The translations under genes were made by a program, and so were the position numbers. Under the pieces are notes generated by a model, which did not search any database, was not told the DNA's origin, and was given only the letters and a program-made list of their open reading frames with translations. A stretch of 31,134 nucleotides of DNA from DASWHF01 sp036393295 (lineage in GTDB: Bacteria > Pseudomonadota > Gammaproteobacteria > Acidiferrobacterales > UBA6901): NCBI GenBank assembly GCA_036393295.1, contig DASWHF010000094.1, positions 1 to 31,134 on the forward strand, given 5' to 3'. Shown here piece after piece: positions 7,329-15,939 of the stretch (the first letter of the stretch is position 1; every line of letters begins with the position of its first letter).

Positions 7329-9920
7329 TCAGGACTTCTTGCCGGTCGTGAGCCCGTAGCGCTCGATCTTGTAGTGCAGGGTGTTCGGCTTGAGCCCCAG
7401 CAGCCGCGCGGCCTTGGACTTGTTGCCGCCGCAGCGCTCCAGGGTCTCGGCGATCACCCGTGCCTCGAAGGCCTCGAGCTGGCGGTCGAGGCTGGTGTCG
7501 CCGCGGTCGGCGGCCTCGACCGTGGCCGTAACGCCATGCTCGAGGGTCGCCACGCCGGCGCGCTCGGCGAGCCGGCTGAACACCGCGCGCTTGAGGTTGG
7601 CGAGATCCTCCGGGTAGGCGTCGGCGAGCAGGTCGTCGAGCTCGGACTGCTTGAGATAGGCGCCGCAGCCGGACTGCAGGTTGTGCTGCAGCGTGAAGTA
7701 GTGGACCAGCAACGGCAGGTCGGCCCGGCGCTCGCGCAGGCTCGGCATGTCGATCACCATCGGGTGGTAGCGTTCGGCCATGCCGAAGGCGTCCGGGCGG
7801 GTGCTGATGATCAGTCGGGCACCGGCGGTGCGGGCGGCATCGGACAGCGCCGCGCCGATGTCATACGCGACCATGTCGAAACCCACCACCACCAGCGTGC
7901 CGCCGGCGCTGTCGGCGATGCGTGCGGCGAGCGCCTCCGGCAGCAGCGTGCCGGCGCCCGTGGCCGGGGCACTCAACTCGTGCGGGAAGATCACCGCAAA
8001 GCCGCCGGCGACGCCGCTGCGCGCGTGCAGGTGGCGCGCCAGCGCGACCGCCTGGTCGAGGTCGGCGGTGCGCAGCAGCAGCGGTTCGCGGAAGCCGGCC
8101 AGCCGCGCGGCCGCGGCCATCTGCTCCTTCATCACCAGGCTGGTGCCGATCAAGGGCTGGTCGGGATCGTCGATGGCGAAGGTCGCGCGCCGCAACACGG
8201 CCAGCGCCTGGATGCGCTTGGCCAGCAAGTCCACGGCGGTGTCCGCACCCAGTGCCTCGACCAGGCAGCCGCGCAGCGCCTGGCGCTGGCTGGCGAGCAG
8301 GGCCGCGGCGCCGGCGCCGTAGAGCAGGATGGTCGTTTCGCGGGCGTGGTGCACGAGCAGGTCGATGAGCCCGGCGGGCGCGTCATCGGCCTCGACGCAG
8401 GCCACCACCACCTCCGGCAGCGGCTGGCGCCGGAAGCCGGCGGAATCCGCGCCGACGTAATTCTGCACCTGCGGGAAGCGCCCGCGCAGCGCCTTGAGCA
8501 CGGCCTTGTCGCGCCCCAGCAGGGTCACCGATGGCGGCAGCGTCGCGCGCGCCTCGCTCACGGCGGCGGCCGCGCCGAGCGCCGGGCTCAGGCTGTCGGC
8601 CGCCTGCTCGCGGCGCAGCAGGGTGTTCTCGGAACGCAGGCTCTCGAGCTCGCCGGAGAGCGTGGCCAGGTTGGCGCTGACCAGCTCGTTGCGCCGCTCG
8701 AACTCGCGGATCTGGCGCGCCGCCTGGGCGAGGTCGTTGCGCATGGTGAGCAGCTTGTCGAGGAACAGGTCGGCCATCTTGTCGAACAGCTGCTCGACCA
8801 TCTTGAAGTCCAGGCGCGTATAGACCTGCTCGCTGAACGAATCGCCGAGCAGCAGCCAGCCGGAGGCGTGCTTGCTGTGCGGGTAGAACGGCACGATCGC
8901 CGCGACCCCGTGGCGCTGCATGGTCTGGTAGGCGTCCGGAAAGCGGTCGGCGATCTCGTTGGCGACGACGATGTGATCGAAGCGCGCCAGCACCTCGCGC
9001 GGCAGCGCCGCCATGAACTGCGAACCGCCGGCGCCCGCCAGCACCGGCCGGTCGCCGCCGACCAGGGCGACGGGGCAGCGCAATGTATCTGCCAGGCGAT
9101 CAAGCAGCTGGCTTGGTGAATCGAGGTCCGCGATCTCCGCGATCATCGAACGGATGCGCTGGTAGAAGGCTGATTTGCGTTTCCGGACGCTCGACCACGG
9201 AATGTAAAACTGAATGTCGAAGATTCTGTATTGAACGATCGCATACGTTGCGATGACCAAAAAGAAAGTAATCGCCGCAGGCAGCAACATCGGCGTATTG
9301 AGCCAAGTGATTCCGTAATGCATCAATGCGATATTGGAAACGACGATGATGGTCATCGGCGCAATTCCGACGAGCATCAGTTGGCACTTTATTCGGGTTC
9401 GATGTACTGATTCGCGCAGGGCCCCATAAATCAATACCGCGACTGCCACCGCAAAACATACGAGGGCAAAGATTTCGAAGAGAAAGTACAACGGCCCCGG
9501 TACGCGATAGTAGCTGTGGCCCAAGGGCGCATATCCCGTGATCAGCCACGGGGTCAAGAGTAGAAGTGCTGCAAGCGCACCGGCGTAACCATATAACCCG
9601 GTCAATCCAAACGTCGCCTTCACGTTTGTTAGGGATCCAAAAACGAATGAACTGAACAAATGAACGAACAGCGCCAGTGCCGCGAACGCGGATAAGAAGT
9701 ACAGGTTCAGGGGGAGCACAGGAATTACGTCCTTGCCGCCGGCAAGGAAGAACGACACCTCTGCTAAGTTATTCAACGAGAGCGCAAACAAAAATATCAC
9801 AAAGAGTCGCGTTACTTTACTTTGTGAGCTCGACGCATTGGCATAAAGCAACAAAATAACCTTAAAAACAAAGGCTATTATCGCTGGGAGCGCGTAGATA
9901 ATTGGTAAGTCGAATTCCAT
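7329..9920 (-). CDS. Membrane-anchored Fis-type regulator with a degenerate sigma-54-activator AAA+ domain
   Basis: The product is 863 residues. Residues 1-230 form about seven membrane segments and include YYRVPGPLYFLFE, conserved in the two paralogues. A GAF-like domain (about 255-390), a coiled coil (390-440) and a receiver-like region without obvious phosphorylation residues (about 463-575) follow. Residues 588-785 align with the AAA+ domain of NtrC-class activators: IGTSLVMKEQ at the start, GGTLVVVGFDMV at Walker B, RLIISTRPD at sensor I, MPSLRERRADLPLLV after it. The Walker A motif is absent (LLLRTADLDQAVALAR), Walker B lacks the DE pair, and GAFTGA is missing. Residues 812-857 are a Fis/HTH_8 domain ending NTLHYKIERYGL. 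It likely binds DNA without ATP-driven remodelling of sigma-54 polymerase. The TM region recalls that of PrsK-type sensors. AGGAG precedes the ATG. Confidence 0.8.
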   Translation of the reverse strand: MEFDLPIIYALPAIIAFVFKVILLLYANASSSQSKVTRLFVIFLFALSLNNLAEVSFFLAGGKDVIPVLPLNLYFLSAFAALALFVHLFSSFVFGSLTNVKATFGLTGLYGYAGALAALLLLTPWLITGYAPLGHSYYRVPGPLYFLFEIFALVCFAVAVAVLIYGALRESVHRTRIKCQLMLVGIAPMTIIVVSNIALMHYGITWLNTPMLLPAAITFFLVIATYAIVQYRIFDIQFYIPWSSVRKRKSAFYQRIRSMIAEIADLDSPSQLLDRLADTLRCPVALVGGDRPVLAGAGGSQFMAALPREVLARFDHIVVANEIADRFPDAYQTMQRHGVAAIVPFYPHSKHASGWLLLGDSFSEQVYTRLDFKMVEQLFDKMADLFLDKLLTMRNDLAQAARQIREFERRNELVSANLATLSGELESLRSENTLLRREQAADSLSPALGAAAAVSEARATLPPSVTLLGRDKAVLKALRGRFPQVQNYVGADSAGFRRQPLPEVVVACVEADDAPAGLIDLLVHHARETTILLYGAGAAALLASQRQALRGCLVEALGADTAVDLLAKRIQALAVLRRATFAIDDPDQPLIGTSLVMKEQMAAAARLAGFREPLLLRTADLDQAVALARHLHARSGVAGGFAVIFPHELSAPATGAGTLLPEALAARIADSAGGTLVVVGFDMVAYDIGAALSDAARTAGARLIISTRPDAFGMAERYHPMVIDMPSLRERRADLPLLVHYFTLQHNLQSGCGAYLKQSELDDLLADAYPEDLANLKRAVFSRLAERAGVATLEHGVTATVEAADRGDTSLDRQLEAFEARVIAETLERCGGNKSKAARLLGLKPNTLHYKIERYGLTTGKKS

Positions 9921-9992
9921 ATTCGCCTAACTCCTATCTCCTTACATTATGCTTATGGGGGCTTTTCTTCCCTGCGATACCCCCTTGGTTGA

Positions 9993-10020
9993 ATAATATC
10001 ATTGCATCTTATTGACGCAA
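9993..10020 (-). promoter_or_regulatory. Candidate sigma-70 promoter of the large regulator
   Basis: Read on the minus strand, TTGCGT (10020-10015) and TATTAT (9998-9993) are separated by 16 bp. They lie 73 bp before the ATG at 9920, in the AT-rich gap after the KAS III-like gene. The fit is reasonable but found by eye. Confidence 0.35.
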
Positions 10021-10063
10021 TCTCGAGAATAGACACTGCAAGTATCGGGCCATTGGGCCAATG

Positions 10064-11098
10064 TTATGCCGCATCCCAGATAATGCCTGCCTGACTTACG
10101 CTGATTCCGCTTCCGGAGCCGGCTAAATACAGTTTTGTGCCGGACAGAATTTCATTATTATTCAATAACATATCTAATATTACAGGGATAGTGGCAGATA
10201 TGATATTGCCCAGATAGTCAACGGTAACAGGGATTATTGATAGAGGTAATCTAAGCTCATCAGCGTGGCGCTTCGTCGTCCTCATCCCGACCTGATGCGG
10301 AATGTACCAGTCGAGGTCAGAATGCTCCCACTTTAGATGTTCACCCATCAACTGATGGAACATAGGCGCAACCATCTGTGCGGTTTCAGTCACGATTTCC
10401 GAAATTTTTGTCATCAGCGGTCCGTCGGTGTCCACGTCCCCGCAGTAGCAAAGTCCGTGATGCTGACCTTCAGAACGGACCATGAAGCCCATTATTCCCC
10501 TATCTGGATCGATCTTTGGCCCCATAATCACCGCAGCGCCGGCATCTCCCAGGGTCATGCCTACAGCAAGATCGTAAAAGCGCTCCCGATCATCGGGCGC
10601 CGCATTTTTCAGGATCCTGCATGCTTTTTCGGTATACCGGAACCCCTGTTCGCCCGTGACAACCAACCCACGCCGGGCCTGGCCAGTCGCGATTAGGGAA
10701 TCCATGACATGCATGCCGCTCATGAATCCGAGACAGGCGTTTGAAATGTCCATCGCTATTGCTGACGACGCACCAATTTTGTGTTGAACAAGATGGGCTG
10801 TAGCGGGCTCGATGTGATCGCGAACCATGCCCGCGTAGATCACGACATCTATCTCCGACGCCAAAACTCCCGCTCTCTCCAAAGCCACCTTCGCTGCTTT
10901 GGCCGCCATGTCCGACGGTTTGAGGTCGGAGGAAGCACGCCGCCGCTCGCGAATACCTGTAGCCCGCTCGAGCCACTCGTAGGGAATACCGAAACGTTCT
11001 TTGGAATCAAAAGCTTCCAATATCTCCCGAGAAGTAACACGCTCCTCAGGAATGAAGGATCCAGCGCTAATCAACCGAGAATGGCCTTGTACGTACAT
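10064..11098 (-). CDS. 3-oxoacyl-ACP synthase III (KAS III/FabH-like) condensing enzyme
   Basis: The product is 344 residues from the ATG at 11098, preceded by GGAGG at eight bases; the open frame runs on to 11236 but upstream starts lack such a site. The thiolase-fold landmarks are all present: TGIRERR near residue 48, active Cys122 in DISNACLGF, His268 in WYIPHQVGM and Asn298 in YLGNIISATIP, giving the Cys-His-Asn triad of KAS III enzymes. The family condenses an acyl-CoA starter with malonyl-ACP or another acyl group. No dedicated acyl carrier protein or other fatty-acid genes are adjacent, so a specialised product is more likely than housekeeping fatty-acid initiation. It lies among three membrane regulators on the same strand, suggesting that its lipid-like product or pathway is linked to them (inference). 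Confidence 0.85.
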   Translation of the reverse strand: MYVQGHSRLISAGSFIPEERVTSREILEAFDSKERFGIPYEWLERATGIRERRRASSDLKPSDMAAKAAKVALERAGVLASEIDVVIYAGMVRDHIEPATAHLVQHKIGASSAIAMDISNACLGFMSGMHVMDSLIATGQARRGLVVTGEQGFRYTEKACRILKNAAPDDRERFYDLAVGMTLGDAGAAVIMGPKIDPDRGIMGFMVRSEGQHHGLCYCGDVDTDGPLMTKISEIVTETAQMVAPMFHQLMGEHLKWEHSDLDWYIPHQVGMRTTKRHADELRLPLSIIPVTVDYLGNIISATIPVILDMLLNNNEILSGTKLYLAGSGSGISVSQAGIIWDAA

Positions 11099-11234
11099 GG
11101 TGAATGCCTCCATCACATCAAAAATGGGCCAAATGTGGTTAAGGAGGCCTAGCGCTTCCCTCACCCCCACTATCTTCTGCCGTCCGGCAACGATCCCAAC
11201 TCTAGAGAGCTTACGAAGATATGATGTATGTAGC

Positions 11235-11250
11235 ATTCAAAATTTTGAAT
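11235..11250. promoter_or_regulatory. Perfect 16-bp palindrome upstream of the KAS III-like gene
   Basis: ATTCAAAATTTTGAAT is a perfect palindrome in a very AT-rich stretch (11230-11335), about 137 bp before the chosen ATG of the condensing-enzyme gene and after the four-helix membrane gene. It could be an operator for one of the neighbouring Fis-type regulators; AT-rich DNA also makes chance palindromes more likely. Confidence 0.35.
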
Positions 11251-11335
11251 AAATGTCGGTGTCAGATTTAAATATTTATTATTTACAAATAGTTAAGAAA
11301 CAATGACGGTCCGAAAAAGAAGCTGAATTTGGAGA

Positions 11336-11755
11336 CTATTCGCTCTGTTTCGATGGTCGCGACGAGTAAAGCGCCAGTAGGGTCAATGCAAGCAGCCCTG
11401 CAACAATCCACCATGGTGTGAATAAACCAATTCTAATCATTAGAATCATTATCGTAGCCAACGTCGCTGGCCACACCACGGCCAGGAGATACCACCTCCA
11501 GTTTTCGTATTTTCTGTCCAGTTGATAAGCAAGTACGCCAAGCACCAGGCTTTGGGAAATGAGCAGTACCCCGATTATTCGAAGGGCACTGAGAAACAGG
11601 GATGCGAATTGGGGGTCGAGTTCTTCGTGGGTCATTGCCAAGTATCGCTCGTGATAAGGCAGAATTCGCGGCGTAAACAGATCAACTACCCCGAATATCA
11701 CCCCGATCAGCGATACCAAGAGGAAGCACCAAGTCGCAAAGCCGAGATTTTTCAC
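11336..11755 (-). CDS. Small four-helix membrane protein, unknown function
   Basis: This encodes 139 residues with a GTG start preceded by GGAGATAAC. Four hydrophobic segments are visible: about residues 7-27, 55-76, 88-107 and 111-130. A polar loop with HERYLAMTHEELDP separates the first two. The tail is basic and polar (SSRPSKQSE). I do not recognise a family. It lies between the second regulator and the KAS III-like gene on the same strand, with gaps of 119 bp and about 237 bp, so shared transcription is possible but not tight. A role in membrane sensing with the regulators is only a guess from position. Confidence 0.7.
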   Translation of the reverse strand: MKNLGFATWCFLLVSLIGVIFGVVDLFTPRILPYHERYLAMTHEELDPQFASLFLSALRIIGVLLISQSLVLGVLAYQLDRKYENWRWYLLAVVWPATLATIMILMIRIGLFTPWWIVAGLLALTLLALYSSRPSKQSE

Positions 11756-11874
11756 GTTATCTCCATCAGCTTTAAATCACTGACAACGTTCCCAACTTGT
11801 GACCCTTTCCTTCGTACAAGTACTCGTGACGATACCCTTTACAGTTACCGTGATGACGCGAGATCCCATGGTGT

Positions 11875-13398
11875 TCAGTGGCGCGTCGCTGGTCTACCGT
11901 GTGAGTACCCTGGCCTTCGTGCGGTTATGCCGCAACGCCGCATCTTGTAGTGGAGCGTGTTCGCCTTGATGCCCAGCATGCGTGCTGCCTCGGCCTGACG
12001 GCCTTCACAGCATTCCAACGCGTCGCGAATGATCTGACATTCGATTTCGGCGATTTGCTTGTCAAGGGAGAGCGCCGCACTCACCGTTGGTTTTGAGCCG
12101 CTGCGTATACAGCCGCTGAAGTTCGCTGTTGCGCCCTCAACGTTAGGTGTCTTCCGATAGACTCCTGAATTCCGACTGAGATCCGCAAGAGTATTGTCCA
12201 GACACCATCCGGCTGCACGTTCCAACAATAATCCCACTACACGGAAGTCCATGGGTGTATGAACTTGCGTGCTGAAGCCCGAGCCCAGGATCAGCCAGTG
12301 AGCACCGGCCCGGCTGTAGGGATACAGAGCGAAGATCGCTGCAACTTCGTACCGTTCCATCAGAGCATGTACTTGCGGATGAGCGTTGCGTATCTCCTGG
12401 GCTATGATAATCCGGTTGTTAGTTTCGAGCATATCTAGGGGAATCTGTGCCATAAGTTCGCCGCTATCCCCACTGCGGCAGCTCGTCCTGCCGTTTGCTA
12501 GTGCCACGGGGCAACCGAGCAGCTCCGACAAGCGATCCACGATTTCCTGCTTCGAACCGACCGGCGGACAGGTTTGGAGAAATTCGAGCAACCGTCGATA
12601 AAACGCGGTTTTCTGTCTGCGCACTCGCGACCCCGGCCGGTAGAAATCAAGATCGATGATTCGGGTGTTGTGAACGACATATCCGACCGCCGCCAAGTGT
12701 AGGGCCAGAAGTAACGGTACCGTCACGGTCGAATTGATGATGGTCAAGCCGAAATGCAGCATGATAACGATTGCCACAATGAGTGTGGCCAACGGTGTCG
12801 CGGTCACGATCCAGAGTTTGCACTGACTTCGGGCGAGCTCCGAGCGGCCTTCGCGTAGCCCGTAGACTGGCAGCAAAGTCATCAGGGTTAGGTTTATGAC
12901 CAGAAACCATTCATACATCCAGTAGAGCGGGCCGGGTACATGGGTATAGGTATATGTCGAAAACGGCGCAAATCCCGCGACTACCCATGAGGTAGCCACC
13001 AACAATCCCATCACCAATCCGGAATATCCGTATACCCAGCCGTACACCAGCAGCTTGGTGCCCGCCGTAGGTCTGTCGAATGCCAACGATACTGCGAGCA
13101 ACGTGAGTATCGCAATGAGCGGAACGCTGATAATAAAGTAAACATCACCAAGCCATGCCATCAACCCTACCGGGGCCATATCGTGCGCGCGGCCCTGCAG
13201 AACGATGATCTCCACCATGCTCAAGGCTAACGAAAGTAGTACCTCGACAATAAACAACCGTGTCTGGTAATTCTTCCGAGTGGTCGAACGCCAGGCGTAA
13301 TAGAGAACGCCAAGTTTGCCGATAAACGCCAGTATTGCCGGCAGGGCGTACGGATTCAGCTTAATGGCAAGTTCGTCCACGATCGAAGCATTGTCCAT
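11875..13398 (-). CDS. Membrane-anchored Fis-type regulator lacking AAA+ (paralogue 2)
   Basis: The product is 507 residues. The N-terminal half has about seven membrane segments and the paralogue-conserved phrase YTHVPGPLYWMYEWFL. RVRRQKTAFYRRLLEF marks exit to the cytoplasm. A GAF-like domain follows (about 285-400), with conserved CPVALANG and AAIFALYPYSRAGAHWLILG. A short linker leads straight to a Fis/HTH_8 domain at 443-491 (EIECQIIRDALECCEGRQAE, then NTLHYKMRRCGI). There is no ATPase domain, so it cannot act as a normal sigma-54 activator and probably binds DNA directly from the membrane. No good ribosome binding site precedes the ATG; the conserved NPYALPAILA begins about 15 residues in, so a later start is possible. 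Confidence 0.8.
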   Translation of the reverse strand: MDNASIVDELAIKLNPYALPAILAFIGKLGVLYYAWRSTTRKNYQTRLFIVEVLLSLALSMVEIIVLQGRAHDMAPVGLMAWLGDVYFIISVPLIAILTLLAVSLAFDRPTAGTKLLVYGWVYGYSGLVMGLLVATSWVVAGFAPFSTYTYTHVPGPLYWMYEWFLVINLTLMTLLPVYGLREGRSELARSQCKLWIVTATPLATLIVAIVIMLHFGLTIINSTVTVPLLLALHLAAVGYVVHNTRIIDLDFYRPGSRVRRQKTAFYRRLLEFLQTCPPVGSKQEIVDRLSELLGCPVALANGRTSCRSGDSGELMAQIPLDMLETNNRIIIAQEIRNAHPQVHALMERYEVAAIFALYPYSRAGAHWLILGSGFSTQVHTPMDFRVVGLLLERAAGWCLDNTLADLSRNSGVYRKTPNVEGATANFSGCIRSGSKPTVSAALSLDKQIAEIECQIIRDALECCEGRQAEAARMLGIKANTLHYKMRRCGITARRPGYSHGRPATRH

Positions 13399-13562
13399 TT
13401 ACGGGTTGCAATTGAATTTACGCCAACACTACCACCATCAAAGTCGCAATGGTCGTGATCATTCGAGATGTAACTATGGTCGACCCCGGTTATTTCTATG
13501 AACTTCCGCCGGTTATCGCCCGCGAGACACGACGTCGATCGCCTGAGCCTCCGTGGGTCTAG

Positions 13563-15035
13563 TTAAGGCTCTTCACCCTTCTTCAGCATTCCATACCGTT
13601 GTAGCTTGTAATACAGCGTATTTGGCCGCAAGCCCAGTCGTCGCGCCGCCTCGGCCTGATTGCCCCTGCATTGCCTCAGGGTATCCTCCAGGATGTTCCG
13701 CTCGATTTGTTGCAGACGCTGTTCCAGCGTCCATTCCGCCCCTGGATCGTCGGAGACCGGACGGTACTCGTCGGTAGAGCGCATGACGGCATGTGTCGTG
13801 GGTGCTTGGTCGGCCGTCTCGCGTCGCTGCGGATCGCCGATGTCCTTGGCCGGCGAGGCGGTAGCCGGTGCGTACTCGGGTAAACGGCCGACGGCCGCGG
13901 TCAGCCGGTCGAACATCTTGCGCGCGAAGCGAAAATCCAGCGGACTGTAAACCTTGCTCCCGAACGGCTCGCCGATCACGATCCACTGCGCGACGGTGTC
14001 ACCGCTCGGCAGCAAAGGCACGACCGCCGCCGTGTCGTGCCGGCGCATCAATTCAACGATGGCGGGATCGCTAACCCGCAGGTCATCGATCGTCGCAAGC
14101 TGTGTGATGGGTGTGAGCGCCGACACCGGGAACCTGGCGAGCGGCGATGTGCCCTCGGCCCCGACGCACCGCGGCCCGTCCGGCGTCAACAGGCATACCG
14201 GCGCGCCAAAGGTTTCGCGCAGGCGCTGCAACACCGCGTGCATGCCGGTGGGCGGGCTGCGCTCATCGAAAAGCTCGAGCAGCCGCTTGTAGAATGCCAG
14301 CTTCGTGCGCCGCTTGCGGGTCAGTGGAATGTAGTAATCGACCTCAATGACGCGCCGGCTGTGCACCGCATAGCCGATGGCCGCGAGGTGTAGCGTGAGC
14401 AGCAACGGCAAGGTCACGGTGGCGCTATAGATCCACATCTTGAGGTGCAGCAGTATCATGACGGATATGATCAATAGTGCCGGTGGCGTCGCGGTCAGCA
14501 TCCACAGCTTGCATTGATCGCACTCGCGTGGCGAACGCCCGGCGCGAATTCCGAACAGCGGCAGAAGGGCGAAGGTCAGGCATCCCAAGACGATGTATCC
14601 CTCGAACAGCCAGTACAGCGGTCCGGGGACCCGGATGTATGTATAGCCACGGAACGGCTGAAAGCCGGCGACGATCCAGGGTGTGAAAAACACCACGGCG
14701 ATCAACGTCAACGGGACGCCGTAGAAACCGAACGATCGTGCGCGCCGGCGACCCTCTGCATTGTCGAAAGTAATCGTGATCGCCAGGTGGGTGAGTAGGC
14801 TAATCACCAACAGCGCCGCGCCATAGTAGATCCGAATCCCGGTCTCGATGGTTGCGGGTGTTGCGTAGTGGAATATCGTGATCTCGACGAGATTCATCAC
14901 CATCGAGAACAGCACGGCGAGTTCGAACAGCCGTGACTGACGGTTGCGGACGCCCGCGCGGCGCGCGGCGTACAGAATGCCGAGTTTCAGTATGAGGGCC
15001 AGTATCGCCGGAATCGAGTAAGGATTGATCGTCAT
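13563..15035 (-). CDS. Membrane-anchored Fis-type regulator lacking AAA+ (paralogue 3)
   Basis: The product is 490 residues. It begins MTINPYSIPAILALILKLG, aligning with NPYALPAILAF of paralogue 2. It has about seven membrane segments with YIRVPGPLYWLFEGYI, then RKRRTKLAFYKRLLELF, a GAF-like domain with APVCLLTPDG and AAVVPLLPSGDTVAQWIVIG, a variable linker, and a Fis/HTH_8 domain at 435-483 ending NTLYYKLQRYGM. As in paralogue 2, the AAA+ module is absent. It is the first gene of the minus-strand regulator series and is divergent from the VapBC pair across 180 bp. The linker contains many charged residues. Its higher GC than the adjacent KAS III-like gene matches the chromosomal background. 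Confidence 0.8.
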   Translation of the reverse strand: MTINPYSIPAILALILKLGILYAARRAGVRNRQSRLFELAVLFSMVMNLVEITIFHYATPATIETGIRIYYGAALLVISLLTHLAITITFDNAEGRRRARSFGFYGVPLTLIAVVFFTPWIVAGFQPFRGYTYIRVPGPLYWLFEGYIVLGCLTFALLPLFGIRAGRSPRECDQCKLWMLTATPPALLIISVMILLHLKMWIYSATVTLPLLLTLHLAAIGYAVHSRRVIEVDYYIPLTRKRRTKLAFYKRLLELFDERSPPTGMHAVLQRLRETFGAPVCLLTPDGPRCVGAEGTSPLARFPVSALTPITQLATIDDLRVSDPAIVELMRRHDTAAVVPLLPSGDTVAQWIVIGEPFGSKVYSPLDFRFARKMFDRLTAAVGRLPEYAPATASPAKDIGDPQRRETADQAPTTHAVMRSTDEYRPVSDDPGAEWTLEQRLQQIERNILEDTLRQCRGNQAEAARRLGLRPNTLYYKLQRYGMLKKGEEP

Positions 15036-15157
15036 GGTCTGTATCCGTCAGCCGGGTCAGCGACGTCATATTAACCAACAGATTCCGAGACACCCAATCG
15101 CGCCGCGTGTCGCCGGTGACGGTGAGGAAACGCAACCGTAGCGAAGGTGCCGCGTCA

Positions 15158-15201
15158 TCGACAGCCCAATAATGCTGTGCTACACTGATCCCGTGTTACA
15201 C
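15158..15201 (+). promoter_or_regulatory. VapBC promoter and repeated operator
   Basis: TCGACA (15158-15163) and TACACT (15181-15186) are 17 bp apart, a good sigma-70 match. GTGCTACAC (15177-15185) and GTGTTACAC (15193-15201) are near-identical 9-mers, each itself nearly palindromic, 16 bp apart. The first overlaps the -10 box. This suits autorepression by a ribbon-helix-helix antitoxin dimer pair. Confidence 0.65.
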
Positions 15202-15215
15202 AGGTTTCGGACATC

Positions 15216-15446
15216 ATGGCCAATCTGACCATCACCGTTGACGACAAGCTGCTGAAAAAGGCGCGCATGCGCGCCATCGAGCAGGGAACCTCGGTCAATG
15301 TCGTGCTCCGCGAATATCTCGAGTCCTATGCCGGCGTCCGCAGCATGCAGAACACCGCGGTGGACGATCTATTGCGCCTTTCCCGCGCGGCCGCGTCGCG
15401 CGGCGGCCGGCGGCGCTGGACCCGGGATGAGTTGCACGATCGATGA
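15216..15446 (+). CDS. vapB: VapB-type ribbon-helix-helix antitoxin
   Basis: The product is 76 residues. The N-terminus (ANLTITVDDKLLKKARMRA) is a typical ribbon-helix-helix DNA-binding strand and helix. The C-terminal tail is basic and flexible (RLSRAAASRGGRRRWTRDE), as expected for the part that wraps the toxin. The toxin gene overlaps its stop by four bases (ATGA), the usual coupling. The two 9-mer repeats over its promoter suggest that it represses its own operon. Antitoxins of this type bind and block the partner RNase and are themselves unstable. Confidence 0.85.
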   Translation: MANLTITVDDKLLKKARMRAIEQGTSVNVVLREYLESYAGVRSMQNTAVDDLLRLSRAAASRGGRRRWTRDELHDR

Positions 15447-15877
15447 CCGGTCCGGCCTTTCTGGACACCAACGTCCTGGTTTATCTCTTTGACACCGGTG
15501 CGCCGGCCAAGCAACGACGGGCCCAGGAGATCCTCGAAGGCGAGACGCGTGATGGACGCGTCCTGCTCAGCACGCAGGTGTTGCAGGAATTCTATGTGGC
15601 GGTCACCCGCAAACTGGCCAAGCCTTTGGACGGAGAATCCGCCGAACGTGCCGTGCACGACCTGGCCGCGCTTCCGACCGTTCAAGTGGACACGCCGATG
15701 GTGCTGTCCGCGGTCGCCCGAAGCCGCCGTCAACGCCTGTCCTTCTGGGATGCCCTGATCGTCGAGTCGGCCGTCGCCGGCCGCGCCGGACGGCTGCTCA
15801 CGGAAGATCTCCAGCACGGCCGCGTCATCGACGGCGTGCGAATCGAGAATCCTTTTCTCAAAAAGCCGTCCAATTGA
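15443..15877 (+). CDS. vapC: VapC-type PIN-domain ribonuclease toxin
   Basis: The product is 144 residues, the normal size for VapC. The acidic PIN residues are present: Asp8 in FLDTNVLVYLFD, Glu49 in LQEFYVAV, Asp103 in SFWDALIVESA and Glu121/Asp122 in LLTEDLQHG. These bind Mg2+ or Mn2+ and cut RNA, usually specific tRNA or rRNA sites. Its ATG overlaps the antitoxin stop, so the two are translated together. The gene looks intact. The pair lies beside a duplication and a mobile repeat, in keeping with an accessory module. Confidence 0.88.
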   Translation: MTGPAFLDTNVLVYLFDTGAPAKQRRAQEILEGETRDGRVLLSTQVLQEFYVAVTRKLAKPLDGESAERAVHDLAALPTVQVDTPMVLSAVARSRRQRLSFWDALIVESAVAGRAGRLLTEDLQHGRVIDGVRIENPFLKKPSN

Positions 15878-15939
15878 AGCGCGCATGCAGCCGCTTCGCT
15901 CTGGCGGAGCGCGCCATTGCCGTGCCAGCGTCGGTGGGG

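Noticed and set aside
7299..9119. A 606-residue plus-strand frame
   Set aside because: It lies opposite the large regulator gene, starts inside the terminator palindrome and has no recognisable motif.
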